Origin: Hungatella effluvii
GTDB taxonomy: Bacteria; Bacillota; Clostridia; Lachnospirales; Lachnospiraceae
Assembly (NCBI RefSeq): GCF_003201875.1
Contig: NZ_QJKD01000005.1
Location: forward strand, 1-64,000
DNA length: 64,000 nucleotides
Direction of reading: 5' to 3'
Shown here one piece after another: positions 8,912 to 16,749 of this stretch (its first letter is position 1; the number at the start of each line of letters is the position of its first letter). The translations under genes and the position numbers were made by a program. The notes under the pieces are model-generated. The model did no database searches, had not been told where the DNA came from, and worked only from the letters and a program-made list of their open reading frames with translations.

Positions 8912-9709
8912 TTAATTCACTCCGATTGACATCGTCTCCGGCAGAGTGCTTCCGCCGTCGATCACGATCTGAGATCCGGTTAAGTAGCTGGACTCATCAC
9001 TTCCCAAAAATGCAAACAGTTCGCCCACTTCAATCGGTTTAGCCAAACGCTTCATCGGAACACCTACTGCGATGTCTGCAATTGCTGCCTCCGGATTCTC
9101 CGGATTGGATTCCAGAGCCATCTTTTCAACCATCGGTGTGCGGGCATAGCCTAACTGGGAGCAGTTTACGCGGATATTGCGGGCTGCGTATTCTACGGCA
9201 AGGCACTTGGTCAGGCCGACGAGAGCTGCCTTTGTCATGGCATAGGCAGCCTCGCCCGCATCGGCAACAATGTCACCGGTTACGGAAGACGCGATCACGA
9301 TGTTTCCGCCGCCCTGCTTTAACATATATGGAACCACGGCTTTGCAGGTGTTCCATACGCCCTTGATATTCACATCAATGTGGAAGTCACGAGTCTCGTC
9401 ATCCATTTCCTCGAAAGGTGCTAAACGGCATACACCCGCGTTACAGCATGCAACATTGATCTCTCCGAAGGTGTCAGCGCCCTTCTTAGCCGCAGCGTCC
9501 ATCTGCTCACGGTCGGCTACATTGGCAATAACCGTAATAATTTCCGCATTATATTCCCTGCGCAGCTTCTCAGCAGTCTCCTCTACAGAAGGGGATAAAT
9601 CTACCATAATTAATTTTGCGCCGTATTTTGCGTAAGCAGTGGATATTCCCTCTCCAAGACCTGCAGCAGCGCCGGTAATCAATGCAACTTTTCCATCTAA
9701 TTTAGCCAT
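8912..9709 (-). CDS. UcpA-like SDR-family oxidoreductase
   Basis: A 265-aa classical short-chain dehydrogenase. The NAD(P)-binding motif is ALITGAAAGLGEGI, the NAG motif is CCNAGVC, the catalytic serine lies in NIVIASSVTGD, and YAMTKAA supplies the YxxxK pair. The C-terminal DGGSTLPETMSIGVN closely resembles UcpA-type proteins. The substrate is unknown. It follows the permease gene by 67 bases and shares its leader, so it would be controlled by the ANTAR attenuator at 11258-11357. Permease plus dehydrogenase suggests uptake and oxidation of a small amine or hydroxy compound, but this is only an inference. Confidence 0.88.
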   Translation of the reverse strand: MAKLDGKVALITGAAAGLGEGISTAYAKYGAKLIMVDLSPSVEETAEKLRREYNAEIITVIANVADREQMDAAAKKGADTFGEINVACCNAGVCRLAPFEEMDDETRDFHIDVNIKGVWNTCKAVVPYMLKQGGGNIVIASSVTGDIVADAGEAAYAMTKAALVGLTKCLAVEYAARNIRVNCSQLGYARTPMVEKMALESNPENPEAAIADIAVGVPMKRLAKPIEVGELFAFLGSDESSYLTGSQIVIDGGSTLPETMSIGVN

Positions 9710-9776
9710 TTTTACATATCTCCTTTGTTATTTTTTATATTCCAGGCGGAATGACCGCATGGTTTGCTCTAATCAT

Positions 9777-11183
9777 TTAAAACTTCCGGATACCGTCCGG
9801 CGTCTCAATTTCTACCGGATGCTTCTTCCAGTTTACCAGGTTCATCCACAGCCAGATGATGCCGCCGATTAAAAGATAGACAAAGAAGCAGATCCAGGAA
9901 TCCACGCCCTGTCCCAACGTGCAGAAAAATGCAATCGTTATCGCTATCACCATGGCGAAGATCCGGAATGCGTCGCCGCCCTTCACCGTATTGGAACTCT
10001 TCCAATCCGGATGCTTGTGGTGAATGCAGACCGCCGAAATCATCGTCAGCGCATACGCGCAGGCACAGCCAAAACTCATCAGATTGAAGAATGCACTCAT
10101 AAAATCAGAGGAGTTCTGTAAAACTATGAAAATTAAAGACAGTATCAGCAGGAAAATATTCGGCAGCAGAGGCTGCTTATTTTTGTTCACTTTTGCAAAT
10201 ATTTTAGGCAAAAAGTTTTTGTTCGCCATGGAGTACAGCATACGGACTGTGGACATCCAGAAGCCCAGCAGAGAAGCGCCCATGCCCAGGAGGCAGGAGA
10301 TAAGTCCCACAACGATAGGCCAGAAAACCCAGCCAAGTTCATTCTGCATCGTAGCAATCGTCAGGAAACCATCCTGCGCAAATCCCGCGTATACGTCCTT
10401 TAAGCCGTCCAGCCCCGCAACACAGAAATAATAGAATACGTAGATACAGCCGCATGTCAGGATCGAACCGCAGATCGCTTTTTTAGAGCTTTTAATGGGG
10501 AAATCACCCTCTTCCACCATCTGGGGAACTGTCTCAAAACCAAAATACGGAGTAATCAAAAGCGCCATACCGATAATCCATCCCGGAATTCCATGGACAG
10601 AATCCAATGTGGAGGTGAAAATATTTCCAAAGTTCGCAAGATGCCAGTGACCGGAAAACAGCAGAATAAATCCAGTCAGTATGGTAACCGCAATATTACA
10701 GAACAGCATGCCTGCCTGGGCCTTAACGAGAAACTGCACATTCTGAATACTCATCAGGAAGTACAGAATTAAGAGAATCGCCGCACAGCCTACCATGGGC
10801 CAGGTGCCCAGATTCAAATGCATCGTCTTATTCACCCATGTCATGATTGCCATAACAACGGCCGGCGGAACGGATATCCAGGCCGCCATAATCAGCCATG
10901 AGGCCAAAAAGCCCACGTGTTTGTTAATCCCGACCGTGTTATAGATCAGCTCTCCGCCTGAAGTATGAAACAGAGAAGCAAGTTCGCTGTATACCAGTGC
11001 AATCGGAAGGATCGCAACCGTCATCAGGGCAAAAGCAAGAAATGTACCAGTGCCGCAATAACCGTAGAAAACAGAATCCCAGTAGTTTACAAAGGTAAAA
11101 ATAGAGCCTGTCGCTACCGTGTAAACAAAAATTAATTTCAAACTTTTGTTCAGACCGCCATTTTTATTTTGATTATCTTCCAT
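9777..11183 (-). CDS. APC-family amino acid/amine permease
   Basis: A 468-aa polytopic membrane protein with about 12 hydrophobic segments. The APC-family signature is near the N-terminus (VYTVATGSIFTFVNYWDSVF) and ALVYSELASLFHTSGGE follows. APC transporters import amino acids or amines by H+ or Na+ symport or by exchange. The start at 11183 has AAAGGAG 9 bases upstream. It is the first gene of an operon with the UcpA-like dehydrogenase. Its leader has a strong promoter, two ANTAR-type hairpins and an intrinsic terminator, and the gene upstream on the same strand encodes the cognate-looking sensor kinase. Ethanolamine or another amine is a plausible substrate by analogy with EutV/EutW systems, but no eut structural genes are in the window. 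Confidence 0.85.
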   Translation of the reverse strand: MEDNQNKNGGLNKSLKLIFVYTVATGSIFTFVNYWDSVFYGYCGTGTFLAFALMTVAILPIALVYSELASLFHTSGGELIYNTVGINKHVGFLASWLIMAAWISVPPAVVMAIMTWVNKTMHLNLGTWPMVGCAAILLILYFLMSIQNVQFLVKAQAGMLFCNIAVTILTGFILLFSGHWHLANFGNIFTSTLDSVHGIPGWIIGMALLITPYFGFETVPQMVEEGDFPIKSSKKAICGSILTCGCIYVFYYFCVAGLDGLKDVYAGFAQDGFLTIATMQNELGWVFWPIVVGLISCLLGMGASLLGFWMSTVRMLYSMANKNFLPKIFAKVNKNKQPLLPNIFLLILSLIFIVLQNSSDFMSAFFNLMSFGCACAYALTMISAVCIHHKHPDWKSSNTVKGGDAFRIFAMVIAITIAFFCTLGQGVDSWICFFVYLLIGGIIWLWMNLVNWKKHPVEIETPDGIRKF

Positions 11184-11257
11184 TCCTAAAACTCCTTTAC
11201 ATAATTAAACTTTTCAGCAGTCCCACCGCCGCAGATCATGAGGCGTTAAGCCCACAG

Positions 11258-11298
11258 AAATAAAAAGGTCCAAAAACCCCTTACAAAGTTTTTGGACC
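11258..11298 (-). terminator. Leader terminator (attenuator) before the permease gene
   Basis: On the minus strand GGTCCAAAAAC (11288-11298) pairs with GTTTTTGGACC, read just before a TTTTTATTT tract (11258-11266). It lies between the promoter at 11385-11413 and the permease start at 11183, so it should stop transcription unless antitermination occurs. Confidence 0.9.
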
Positions 11299-11314
11299 AC
11301 AATGCCACTCTACT

Positions 11315-11357
11315 GATATACGCCGTTGCATATCATCTTATATTAAATTTTACCGCT
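11315..11357 (-). promoter_or_regulatory. ANTAR-target dual-hexaloop RNA motif
   Basis: On the minus strand a 7-bp stem GATATGC/GTATATC closes the hexaloop AACGGC (11315-11334, loop 11322-11327). Upstream a second hexaloop, AGCGGT (11352-11357), is closed by three U-A pairs, a mismatch and one more pair. Both loops have A at position 1 and G at position 4, the known signature of RNA hairpins bound by ANTAR response regulators such as EutV. The 3' hairpin ends about 16 bases before the terminator stem. The ANTAR regulator gene lies in the same cluster. Confidence 0.75.
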
Positions 11358-11384
11358 AAAGTGATATCCCTTTAACTGAATTAG

Positions 11385-11413
11385 ATCATAGCACTTTGTG
11401 ATTAATTTGTCAA
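11385..11413 (-). promoter_or_regulatory. Promoter for the permease-dehydrogenase operon
   Basis: On the minus strand TTGACA (11408-11413) and TATGAT (11385-11390) are separated by 17 bases. It starts 12 bases after the sensor kinase stop codon. Confidence 0.88.
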
Positions 11414-11424
11414 GAAAATACCAG

Positions 11425-12846
11425 CTAATGGAAAACAGAAAATCTGACGGCGGTCCCCTCCCCGCTTTCAATCGTCAGCTTGCCCTTAAGGCTCGATTTC
11501 ACAAGGCTGTCCACAAGCTTTAATCCAAGGCCCTTGCCGGATAGGTCACCGCCCTTTTCATCAATTCCGCAGCCGTCATCTCTGACCGTAACCCAGGAGT
11601 ATTCCTCTCCCTTTTCTATCGTCAGGAAAATGCTGCCTTCCTCACGGTCACAAAAGGCATATTTGATGCTGTTTGTCACCAGTTCATTTACAATCAGCGC
11701 AACGGTGGATGCCACGTGCTCCGGAAGCTCCAGATCATCTCCCGTGATATCCACATGAATCCGGCATCCGCGGACGCTCCAGCTCTCCAGCACACAATCG
11801 ATAATCTGAGCCAGCATGGTCTTTAAATCGACCGCTTCCGCCCCGGTATGAGCGAGAAGATCATAGGTCATGCTCATGCTGCGGATATAGCCGGTAATGG
11901 TTTTGGCAAACGCCTTCACCTCTGCGTCTTTTTTCTGTGCCGCCTCCAGCCCGACGAGGCTGATGATCGTCTGAAGGTTATTTTTCACGCGGTGATGAAC
12001 CTCATGGATTAAGGCTGCCCGGTAAGCGATCTCGTCCTCCATCTGCCGGATCTTCGTCTTATCCCGCAGGATAACGAGAATCCCCTGATACACTCCATCT
12101 TCCCGAATCACACTGATATTCTCCTCCAATACGTACCGGTCAGTCTGAACTTCCTGCTTCCAGGTACCGCCAGACATAATCTCTTCCTGACTGTAATTTC
12201 CCGTCAGATCCAGTTCTTCATATCTGCGGCCGATGAGGCTCTCCGGATGTCCGGCCTTCTGATACAGCTCCTCCGCCCGAGCGTTCGCAAAGGTGCAGAT
12301 TCCCGCCTCATCGCAGATCAGGAACCCCTCCTGCAGATTGCTGATCAGCTGATTGATCTTACTGTCAAAGAAAGCCGCTTTTCCCTCTTTATTTACAATG
12401 CGTATAGGCTCCGTATCTGCCCCGGAATTCAGATATTCATAAGTCAAAGAGCCGATGACCTTCTGCTGGTCATTAAAAATAGGACTGACCGTATGGCGGA
12501 CCACAATCTTTCTGTTGTCAATGATACCGATCAGCCCTCTGCCTGGAATCCCGTATTCCAGCGCCCGATATACCGCCGGTTCATCTTCCTTTTTTTCAAT
12601 CTCCCCGATCACATCCCGCTTATAGAGATCACAGTCCGGATGGCGGTACTGGGCCGCAACCATGGATTCCCCGTTTCGTGTCAGTATATTGATATAGGTA
12701 TCCCCGCTTTCCAGATTACCGATAGAGGGCAGCGCATGGGATACATCCAGAAGAATCTGGATATCCGCTTCTGTCAAATCGGTATAAGAATGAGCAATCT
12801 GGATCAGCTTCCTGTCCCGTTCTTCTTTTGTCAGACAATCAGGCAT
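11425..12846 (-). CDS. PdtaS/EutW-type sensor histidine kinase
   Basis: A 473-aa soluble kinase. Residues 1 to about 140 form the GAF-like H_kinase_N domain of the PdtaS/EutW family. A PAS domain follows (about 165-270; LQEGFLICDEAGICTFANAR). The HisKA_2 phosphoacceptor is HEVHHRVKNNLQTI, and the HATPase has an N box (NELVTNSIKYAF), DDGCGID and GKGLGLKLVDSLV. No membrane segments are visible, so it probably senses a cytosolic ligand. It lies 57 bases after the ANTAR regulator gene, and the pair is expected to phosphorelay. The ligand is probably the substrate of the neighbouring permease. Confidence 0.92.
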   Translation of the reverse strand: MPDCLTKEERDRKLIQIAHSYTDLTEADIQILLDVSHALPSIGNLESGDTYINILTRNGESMVAAQYRHPDCDLYKRDVIGEIEKKEDEPAVYRALEYGIPGRGLIGIIDNRKIVVRHTVSPIFNDQQKVIGSLTYEYLNSGADTEPIRIVNKEGKAAFFDSKINQLISNLQEGFLICDEAGICTFANARAEELYQKAGHPESLIGRRYEELDLTGNYSQEEIMSGGTWKQEVQTDRYVLEENISVIREDGVYQGILVILRDKTKIRQMEDEIAYRAALIHEVHHRVKNNLQTIISLVGLEAAQKKDAEVKAFAKTITGYIRSMSMTYDLLAHTGAEAVDLKTMLAQIIDCVLESWSVRGCRIHVDITGDDLELPEHVASTVALIVNELVTNSIKYAFCDREEGSIFLTIEKGEEYSWVTVRDDGCGIDEKGGDLSGKGLGLKLVDSLVKSSLKGKLTIESGEGTAVRFSVFH

Positions 12847-12903
12847 TTTCCCCTCCCGTCCCCGGTTTTTGCAGTCTGTTTTGCACCCTGTTTTTCAGTC
12901 TCT

Positions 12904-13479
12904 CTACTCTCCATACGCTTTTAGAAGCATTTTTGCTATCTCCGCCATGGGCTTTCCCTTGTCCATGGCCAGCCTGCGAATATAGGAAAATGCTTCCTTC
13001 TCTGTCATATTTCTGCGCTCCATAATAATTCCCTTGGCACGGTCCACATACTTTCTGTCATTGAGCGTTTCCTTCGTTCTGCTGAACTCCCGCTCCATTT
13101 CCTCAATCTGCCTATATTTATTCTGAGCAATCTTAATAGCCGGAATCAGAGTATCTTCATCCACCGGCTTCACAATATAGCCCATGATATCCATATTCAC
13201 TGCTTTTTCGGCAATCTCCCTGTCCCGGTAAGCGGTCAGCACAATGATAAATCCGGCCAGCTTCTCCTCGTTGATCACCCTGGCCGCTTCCAAACCGGTC
13301 ATAACAGGCATATTGATGTCCATGATTATAAAATCCGGTTTCGTCTCCCTGCACAGAGTAACGGCATCCATGCCATCCTCGGCCTCTCCTGCCACTTCGT
13401 AACCGTTATTCTCCAGGATTTCGCGAATATACATACGGATCAGAACTTCGTCATCTGCAATTACACCTCGTAACCCCAT
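12904..13479 (-). CDS. ANTAR-domain response regulator (RNA-binding antiterminator)
   Basis: A receiver domain (about residues 1-120) has the acidic pair in GVIADDEVLIRMY, the phosphoacceptor aspartate in DFIIMDINMPVMTG and lysine in GYIVKPVDEDT. A coiled-coil linker follows, then an ANTAR domain (YVDRAKGIIMERRNMTEKEA and IRRLAMDKGKPMAEIAKMLL). ANTAR proteins dimerise after phosphorylation and bind dual hexaloop hairpins in nascent RNA to prevent termination. I chose the start at 13479 because GGGGGGAG precedes it. An in-frame ATG at 13497 would add six residues but has a poorer site. The leader at 11315-11357 is the obvious target. Confidence 0.92.
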   Translation of the reverse strand: MGLRGVIADDEVLIRMYIREILENNGYEVAGEAEDGMDAVTLCRETKPDFIIMDINMPVMTGLEAARVINEEKLAGFIIVLTAYRDREIAEKAVNMDIMGYIVKPVDEDTLIPAIKIAQNKYRQIEEMEREFSRTKETLNDRKYVDRAKGIIMERRNMTEKEAFSYIRRLAMDKGKPMAEIAKMLLKAYGE

Positions 13480-13541
13480 TAATCTCCCCCCAGCCATATA
13501 CTCCCTGTTTGTATATGAAATATATATTTATTCAGCTTTTT

Positions 13542-13571
13542 ATTATACCATGAAATCAGGGGGAAACGCAA
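13542..13571 (-). promoter_or_regulatory. Probable promoter for the regulator-kinase pair
   Basis: On the minus strand TATAAT (13542-13547) is preceded by TTGCGT (13566-13571) with an 18-bp spacer. It directs transcription into the ANTAR regulator gene. The -10 is perfect and the -35 moderate. Confidence 0.6.
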
Positions 13572-13575
13572 CTGA

Positions 13576-14295
13576 TCAATCCACCAGAAGTTCCTCCACT
13601 GTGACGAATGTATACCCCTGCTTCTCCAGAGTATCGACAACCTCCAGCGCCGCCTGCACCGAAGTCGGGAATACGTCGTGCATAAGTATGATATCCCCGG
13701 GTTCTACATTCTTCACGATTTTCCTCACAACTTTGTTTGTATTCTGCAGCTTCCAGTCAAGAGGATCCACCGACCACAGCACCACCGTCATATCGGTTGC
13801 GCACTCCAGCTCCTCATTCCACGATCCGTACGGAGGCCGCAGATATTCCGGCCTCTGGCCTGTGATCTCTTCGATTTTCCGGTTGGTCTCCCCGATCTGC
13901 CCGCAGGCATTTTCCAGCGTCTCCTTGCTCATCTGTACATGGGTAAACCCATGGTTTCCGATCAGATGGCCGTCCTCTTTCATTTGACGGATTACCCCTT
14001 CTTTTCCGTCAATATTTTCTCCCAGAAGAAAAAACGTGGCATGTACGCCCCGCTCTCTGAGTCCATCCAGCAGCTGACTGGTATAGACGGAATGAGGGCC
14101 GTCGTCGAAGGTAAGCGCGATCTGTTTCTCTCCGGAAAACTGGCGCCGCACCTCACTCTGCGCCGAATCTCCGGCGTCAGCCGGAAGAAACAGAGTACTC
14201 TTTGTTTCCTGATAAAAGCCATACATGCTTCTTCCCAGCGCGATATCCAGTGCAAGGACAGCAAACAGGCATAAAATTTTCCATCTCAGTTTCAT
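13576..14295 (-). CDS. Polysaccharide deacetylase (NodB/CE4 family)
   Basis: About 239 aa with an N-terminal hydrophobic segment (ILCLFAVLALDIALG) that could be a signal or anchor. The CE4 motifs are present: motif 1 IALTFDDGPHS with the catalytic and metal aspartates, motif 2 LIGNHGFTHVQM (HxxxH), motif 3 YLRPPYGSWN, motif 4 VLWSVDPLDW and motif 5 IILMHD. Such extracellular enzymes deacetylate peptidoglycan or chitooligosaccharides and can confer lysozyme resistance. The ATG at 14295 gives MKLRWKI. A GTG at 14316 in the same frame lacks any ribosome binding site. The ribosome binding site at 14295 is also weak, so the start is uncertain. It is divergent from the kinase-like gene at 14479. 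Confidence 0.9.
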   Translation of the reverse strand: MKLRWKILCLFAVLALDIALGRSMYGFYQETKSTLFLPADAGDSAQSEVRRQFSGEKQIALTFDDGPHSVYTSQLLDGLRERGVHATFFLLGENIDGKEGVIRQMKEDGHLIGNHGFTHVQMSKETLENACGQIGETNRKIEEITGQRPEYLRPPYGSWNEELECATDMTVVLWSVDPLDWKLQNTNKVVRKIVKNVEPGDIILMHDVFPTSVQAALEVVDTLEKQGYTFVTVEELLVD

Positions 14296-14402
14296 TTCGA
14301 TCTCTGGCTTTCTCACTATTATTAAACAATCTATGCACAGACGAAAGAAAATAAAACCGGATTGTTTTCGTGATTTTTCTATCTTTTTCCCCTTAAATAC
14401 GA

Positions 14403-14408
14403 TATAAT
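14403..14408 (+). promoter_or_regulatory. -10 element upstream of the kinase-like gene
   Basis: A TATAAT hexamer lies about 70 bases before the start at 14479. The expected -35 position (14380-14385) reads TATCTT, a poor match, so only the -10 is convincing. The rest of the 14296-14478 spacer shows no gene. Confidence 0.4.
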
Positions 14409-14478
14409 AGGGATATAAACCTGTTATTGTCGCATAATTTCATACGCATATGAAATTCTTTTGAAAGGAGAGGATGTT

Positions 14479-15084
14479 ATGGGGCATAAAATTATTACCA
14501 TTGGCCGTCAGTTTGGCAGCGGCGGACACGAAATCGGCGACAGGCTGTCCAAATCTCTTGGCATTCCGCTGTATGACCGGAATTTAGTGGAGATGGCAGC
14601 CGATAAAATGGGGCTTTCAGAAATCAGTGTCGAAGAAGTGGATGAATCCGTTTTAAACACATTTTTGTCAGCCTACCGCTATCCGGACCATGTCAATTCT
14701 TTCACCGGCTATGGCCTTCCTTTAAATGACAGCACCTATTTAACGCAGTCATCTATCATCGAAAGCCTGGCAAAGCGCGGGCCCTGTATCATTGTCGGCC
14801 GGTGCGCGGACTACGTTCTCCGTCAGAATTCCGGCTGTCTGAATATCTTCATCAGCGCATCCATGGAGGACCGAGTCAAACGGATTATGGACCGCTACAA
14901 CCTGACGGAAAAGGAGGCGGCCACCGCAATCAAGCGGACGGACCGGAGAAGAAAGAATTACTACGAGACGTATACCGATCAGAACTGGGGCAGCACCGAT
15001 TCCCACCAGCTGCTGATCAACGTCAGCAAGCTCGGTATGGAACGTACACTGGGACTGATTGAATACCTTTATAAACAGCCATAA
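14479..15084 (+). CDS. Cytidylate-kinase-like family protein
   Basis: A 201-aa P-loop protein of the cytidylate-kinase-like family (PF13189). The N-terminus ITIGRQFGSGGHEIGDRL holds the modified P-loop, and LYDRNLVEMAAD follows. The phosphate-binding lid region is likely KRTDRRRKNYYETYTDQNWG. Members are common in Clostridia, and their substrate is unproven. The start at 14479 is preceded by AAAGGAGAGG. An upstream in-frame TTG would lie inside that ribosome binding site and is rejected. It is followed by a strong hairpin terminator shared with the convergent small gene. Confidence 0.85.
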   Translation: MGHKIITIGRQFGSGGHEIGDRLSKSLGIPLYDRNLVEMAADKMGLSEISVEEVDESVLNTFLSAYRYPDHVNSFTGYGLPLNDSTYLTQSSIIESLAKRGPCIIVGRCADYVLRQNSGCLNIFISASMEDRVKRIMDRYNLTEKEAATAIKRTDRRRKNYYETYTDQNWGSTDSHQLLINVSKLGMERTLGLIEYLYKQP

Positions 15085-15096
15085 TAACCTTATAAT

Positions 15097-15154
15097 AAAA
15101 TTCAGGAGCGATATGCATTCTCGTAGGAGAAACGGCATATCGCTCCTGAATTTT
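15097..15154. terminator. Bidirectional hairpin terminator, 20-bp perfect stem
   Basis: A perfect 20-bp stem (15097-15116 with 15135-15154) encloses an 18-nt loop that itself holds TTCTC/GAGAA. AAAA at one end and TTTT at the other give U-tracts in both directions. It separates the convergent kinase-like gene and the small membrane protein gene. Confidence 0.9.
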
Positions 15155-15187
15155 GTTCTTCCTGCCGTTCCGGCATCCATACTGCCT

Positions 15188-15382
15188 CTATATCATACCA
15201 ACAAAATGGTAAAACAGCCATATCACGCCCCCGCCAATCAAGGCGATTCCGCCAACCGCCGCAATGAGAAACAACGCAACCGCCGTCTGAAAAATCAACA
15301 GGCAGAGCAGCGGATGCTTCTTTTCCAGTTTATCCGCCATTTTCTTCACAAGGTTCCCATTTATTAAAAGGACTTCCATCAT
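15188..15382 (-). CDS. Small hydrophobic membrane protein
   Basis: A 64-aa protein starting MMEVLLINGNLVKKMADKLE. It has a short amphipathic, basic N-terminal part followed by a long hydrophobic stretch (CLLIFQTAVALFLIAAVGG then IALIGGGVIWLFYHFVG). This could be one long or two short membrane helices joined at a Gly-rich turn. I chose the ATG at 15382 because AGGAGGGG precedes it by 6 bases. A longer frame to 15409 would place that site inside the gene. No family is recognised. It is convergent with the kinase-like gene and divergent from the acyltransferase. Confidence 0.6.
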   Translation of the reverse strand: MMEVLLINGNLVKKMADKLEKKHPLLCLLIFQTAVALFLIAAVGGIALIGGGVIWLFYHFVGMI

Positions 15383-15476
15383 CGCAATCCCCTCCTCTTC
15401 TGCTTTCATTATAATGCAGGGCGATTTAAAGATTCTACGGTTGAGATTGCGGCTTTCATAAACATTCTATAAACGA

Positions 15477-15506
15477 TTGACTTGTTCCGCTTTCCTGGGA
15501 TATGAT
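15477..15506 (+). promoter_or_regulatory. Promoter for the acyltransferase gene
   Basis: TTGACT (15477-15482) and TATGAT (15501-15506) are separated by 18 bases, 36 bases upstream of the start. Confidence 0.7.
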
Positions 15507-15542
15507 TAGAGTAATAACTTTTTACAGTGGAGGTCTTGACTG

Positions 15543-16739
15543 TTGCAGACGAAATATCTGATTTTGATTCTGGGGCTTTTAATTGTTATTCTGGCTCATG
15601 GTGACCGCGGCAGAAAGGCCGGCGGATCCGGCCGCTATATAAAGAGTATTCTGGGGATTGAAAACGGGAGCGGGAGACGTATCAAGGGATACGATTACAT
15701 TCGTGTTCTGGCCGTTATAGCCGTCATCGGGACCCATGTCGTTCAGTCCGATACACAGCTTTCTGCAGGCAGTCCGGGTTGGATCGGCCTGCGCATCGCG
15801 GAGACCGCATTTCTGACCTGCAACGTGCTGTTTGTCATGCTCAGCGGAGCGCTGCTGCTGAACCGCGGGGAAGAACCTGTCGCGTCCTTTTATAGGAAAC
15901 GGGTCTTTCGGGTCGTCATTCCCATGGCGGTCTACTATATGTTCTACCTCTATATGGGACTCTATCATTCCGGGCTGTTTAATCCGGCAAACTGGCTTGA
16001 TGCGGGAAGGCGTTTCCTTTCCGGCCCCTCGGACTGGAACCCGCATTTCTGGCTGATGTATGTTATTATTTCCTTCTATCTCACCGCGCCGTTTTTCAGA
16101 GTCATGGTGCAGAACATGTCCGACCGCCTTCTGACGTCATTTATCTTCCTGACCTTTGTCATGAACGGCGCGCTTTCCTGGCTTCCCCTGGCCGGAATCC
16201 AGTTCAGTTTCGTAACCGTCCTATGCGGCTGGGAATCCGTGTTTGTATTCGGATATTTCTGGACAAGACCAGTCTCTAAACGCTTTTTTAAGCCTTTTAT
16301 GGCTCTCGGAGCAGCGTCCTTTGTCTTCACCGCAGCCGTCTCCTGCATCGCTCCTGACGGGGCTTTAATGCTGTTTAACAAGGCTCCTACGATGCTCTTC
16401 ATGGCAGGCGGCATCTTCGCATGGTTTTCCGAAAGGGAAGACCGGTTGAAAATGCCGGGTATAGCCGCCAGAGTAATCGGAAAGTATGGATTTTCCATTC
16501 TACTGATTCACTGGTACATTCTGCATTACGTCACCGAGGAACGGCTCGGCCTCTTCGCCTCCTCCTTTGGGGTTATCGGCGGCACCGTGCTCGCCATGGC
16601 TGTGACGCTGATCCTTTCCCTTTTGGCTGCTTTGGTGTTTGACAATACCATTGTCATTGCCGTGGAATACGTCTGCGAAACTGCGCTCAAATGGTTAGAA
16701 AAGCTATGGAAAAGGCTGACCCGTCAGTCAGCCTCATAG
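15543..16739 (+). CDS. Acyltransferase 3 family membrane protein
   Basis: A 398-aa polytopic membrane acyltransferase (PF01757) of the OatA/WecH type. After a first hydrophobic helix (LILILGLLIVILAHG) comes the family signature GYDYIRVLAVIAVIGTHVVQ with the catalytic histidine. About ten more membrane segments follow. These enzymes transfer acyl groups, usually acetyl, to carbohydrates or peptidoglycan outside the membrane. The start is TTG at 15543, with GGAGG 10 bases upstream. No other start fits the ribosome binding site. The gene stands alone between a promoter and a terminator, so its target is not suggested by context. Confidence 0.85.
   Translation: MQTKYLILILGLLIVILAHGDRGRKAGGSGRYIKSILGIENGSGRRIKGYDYIRVLAVIAVIGTHVVQSDTQLSAGSPGWIGLRIAETAFLTCNVLFVMLSGALLLNRGEEPVASFYRKRVFRVVIPMAVYYMFYLYMGLYHSGLFNPANWLDAGRRFLSGPSDWNPHFWLMYVIISFYLTAPFFRVMVQNMSDRLLTSFIFLTFVMNGALSWLPLAGIQFSFVTVLCGWESVFVFGYFWTRPVSKRFFKPFMALGAASFVFTAAVSCIAPDGALMLFNKAPTMLFMAGGIFAWFSEREDRLKMPGIAARVIGKYGFSILLIHWYILHYVTEERLGLFASSFGVIGGTVLAMAVTLILSLLAALVFDNTIVIAVEYVCETALKWLEKLWKRLTRQSAS
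16708..16733. terminator. Terminator shared by the acyltransferase and kdpE-like genes
   Basis: GGCTGAC (16714-16720) and GTCAGCC (16727-16733) form a stem inside the 3' end of the acyltransferase gene. On the minus strand it is followed by TTTTCC. It can stop transcription from the convergent potassium operon. Confidence 0.65.
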
Positions 16740-16749
16740 TTTATTCTTT

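Noticed and set aside
8912..13497. Part of an ethanolamine-utilisation (eut) cluster
   Set aside because: The regulator pair is EutV/EutW-like, but no ammonia-lyase, shell protein or other eut gene is present in the window.
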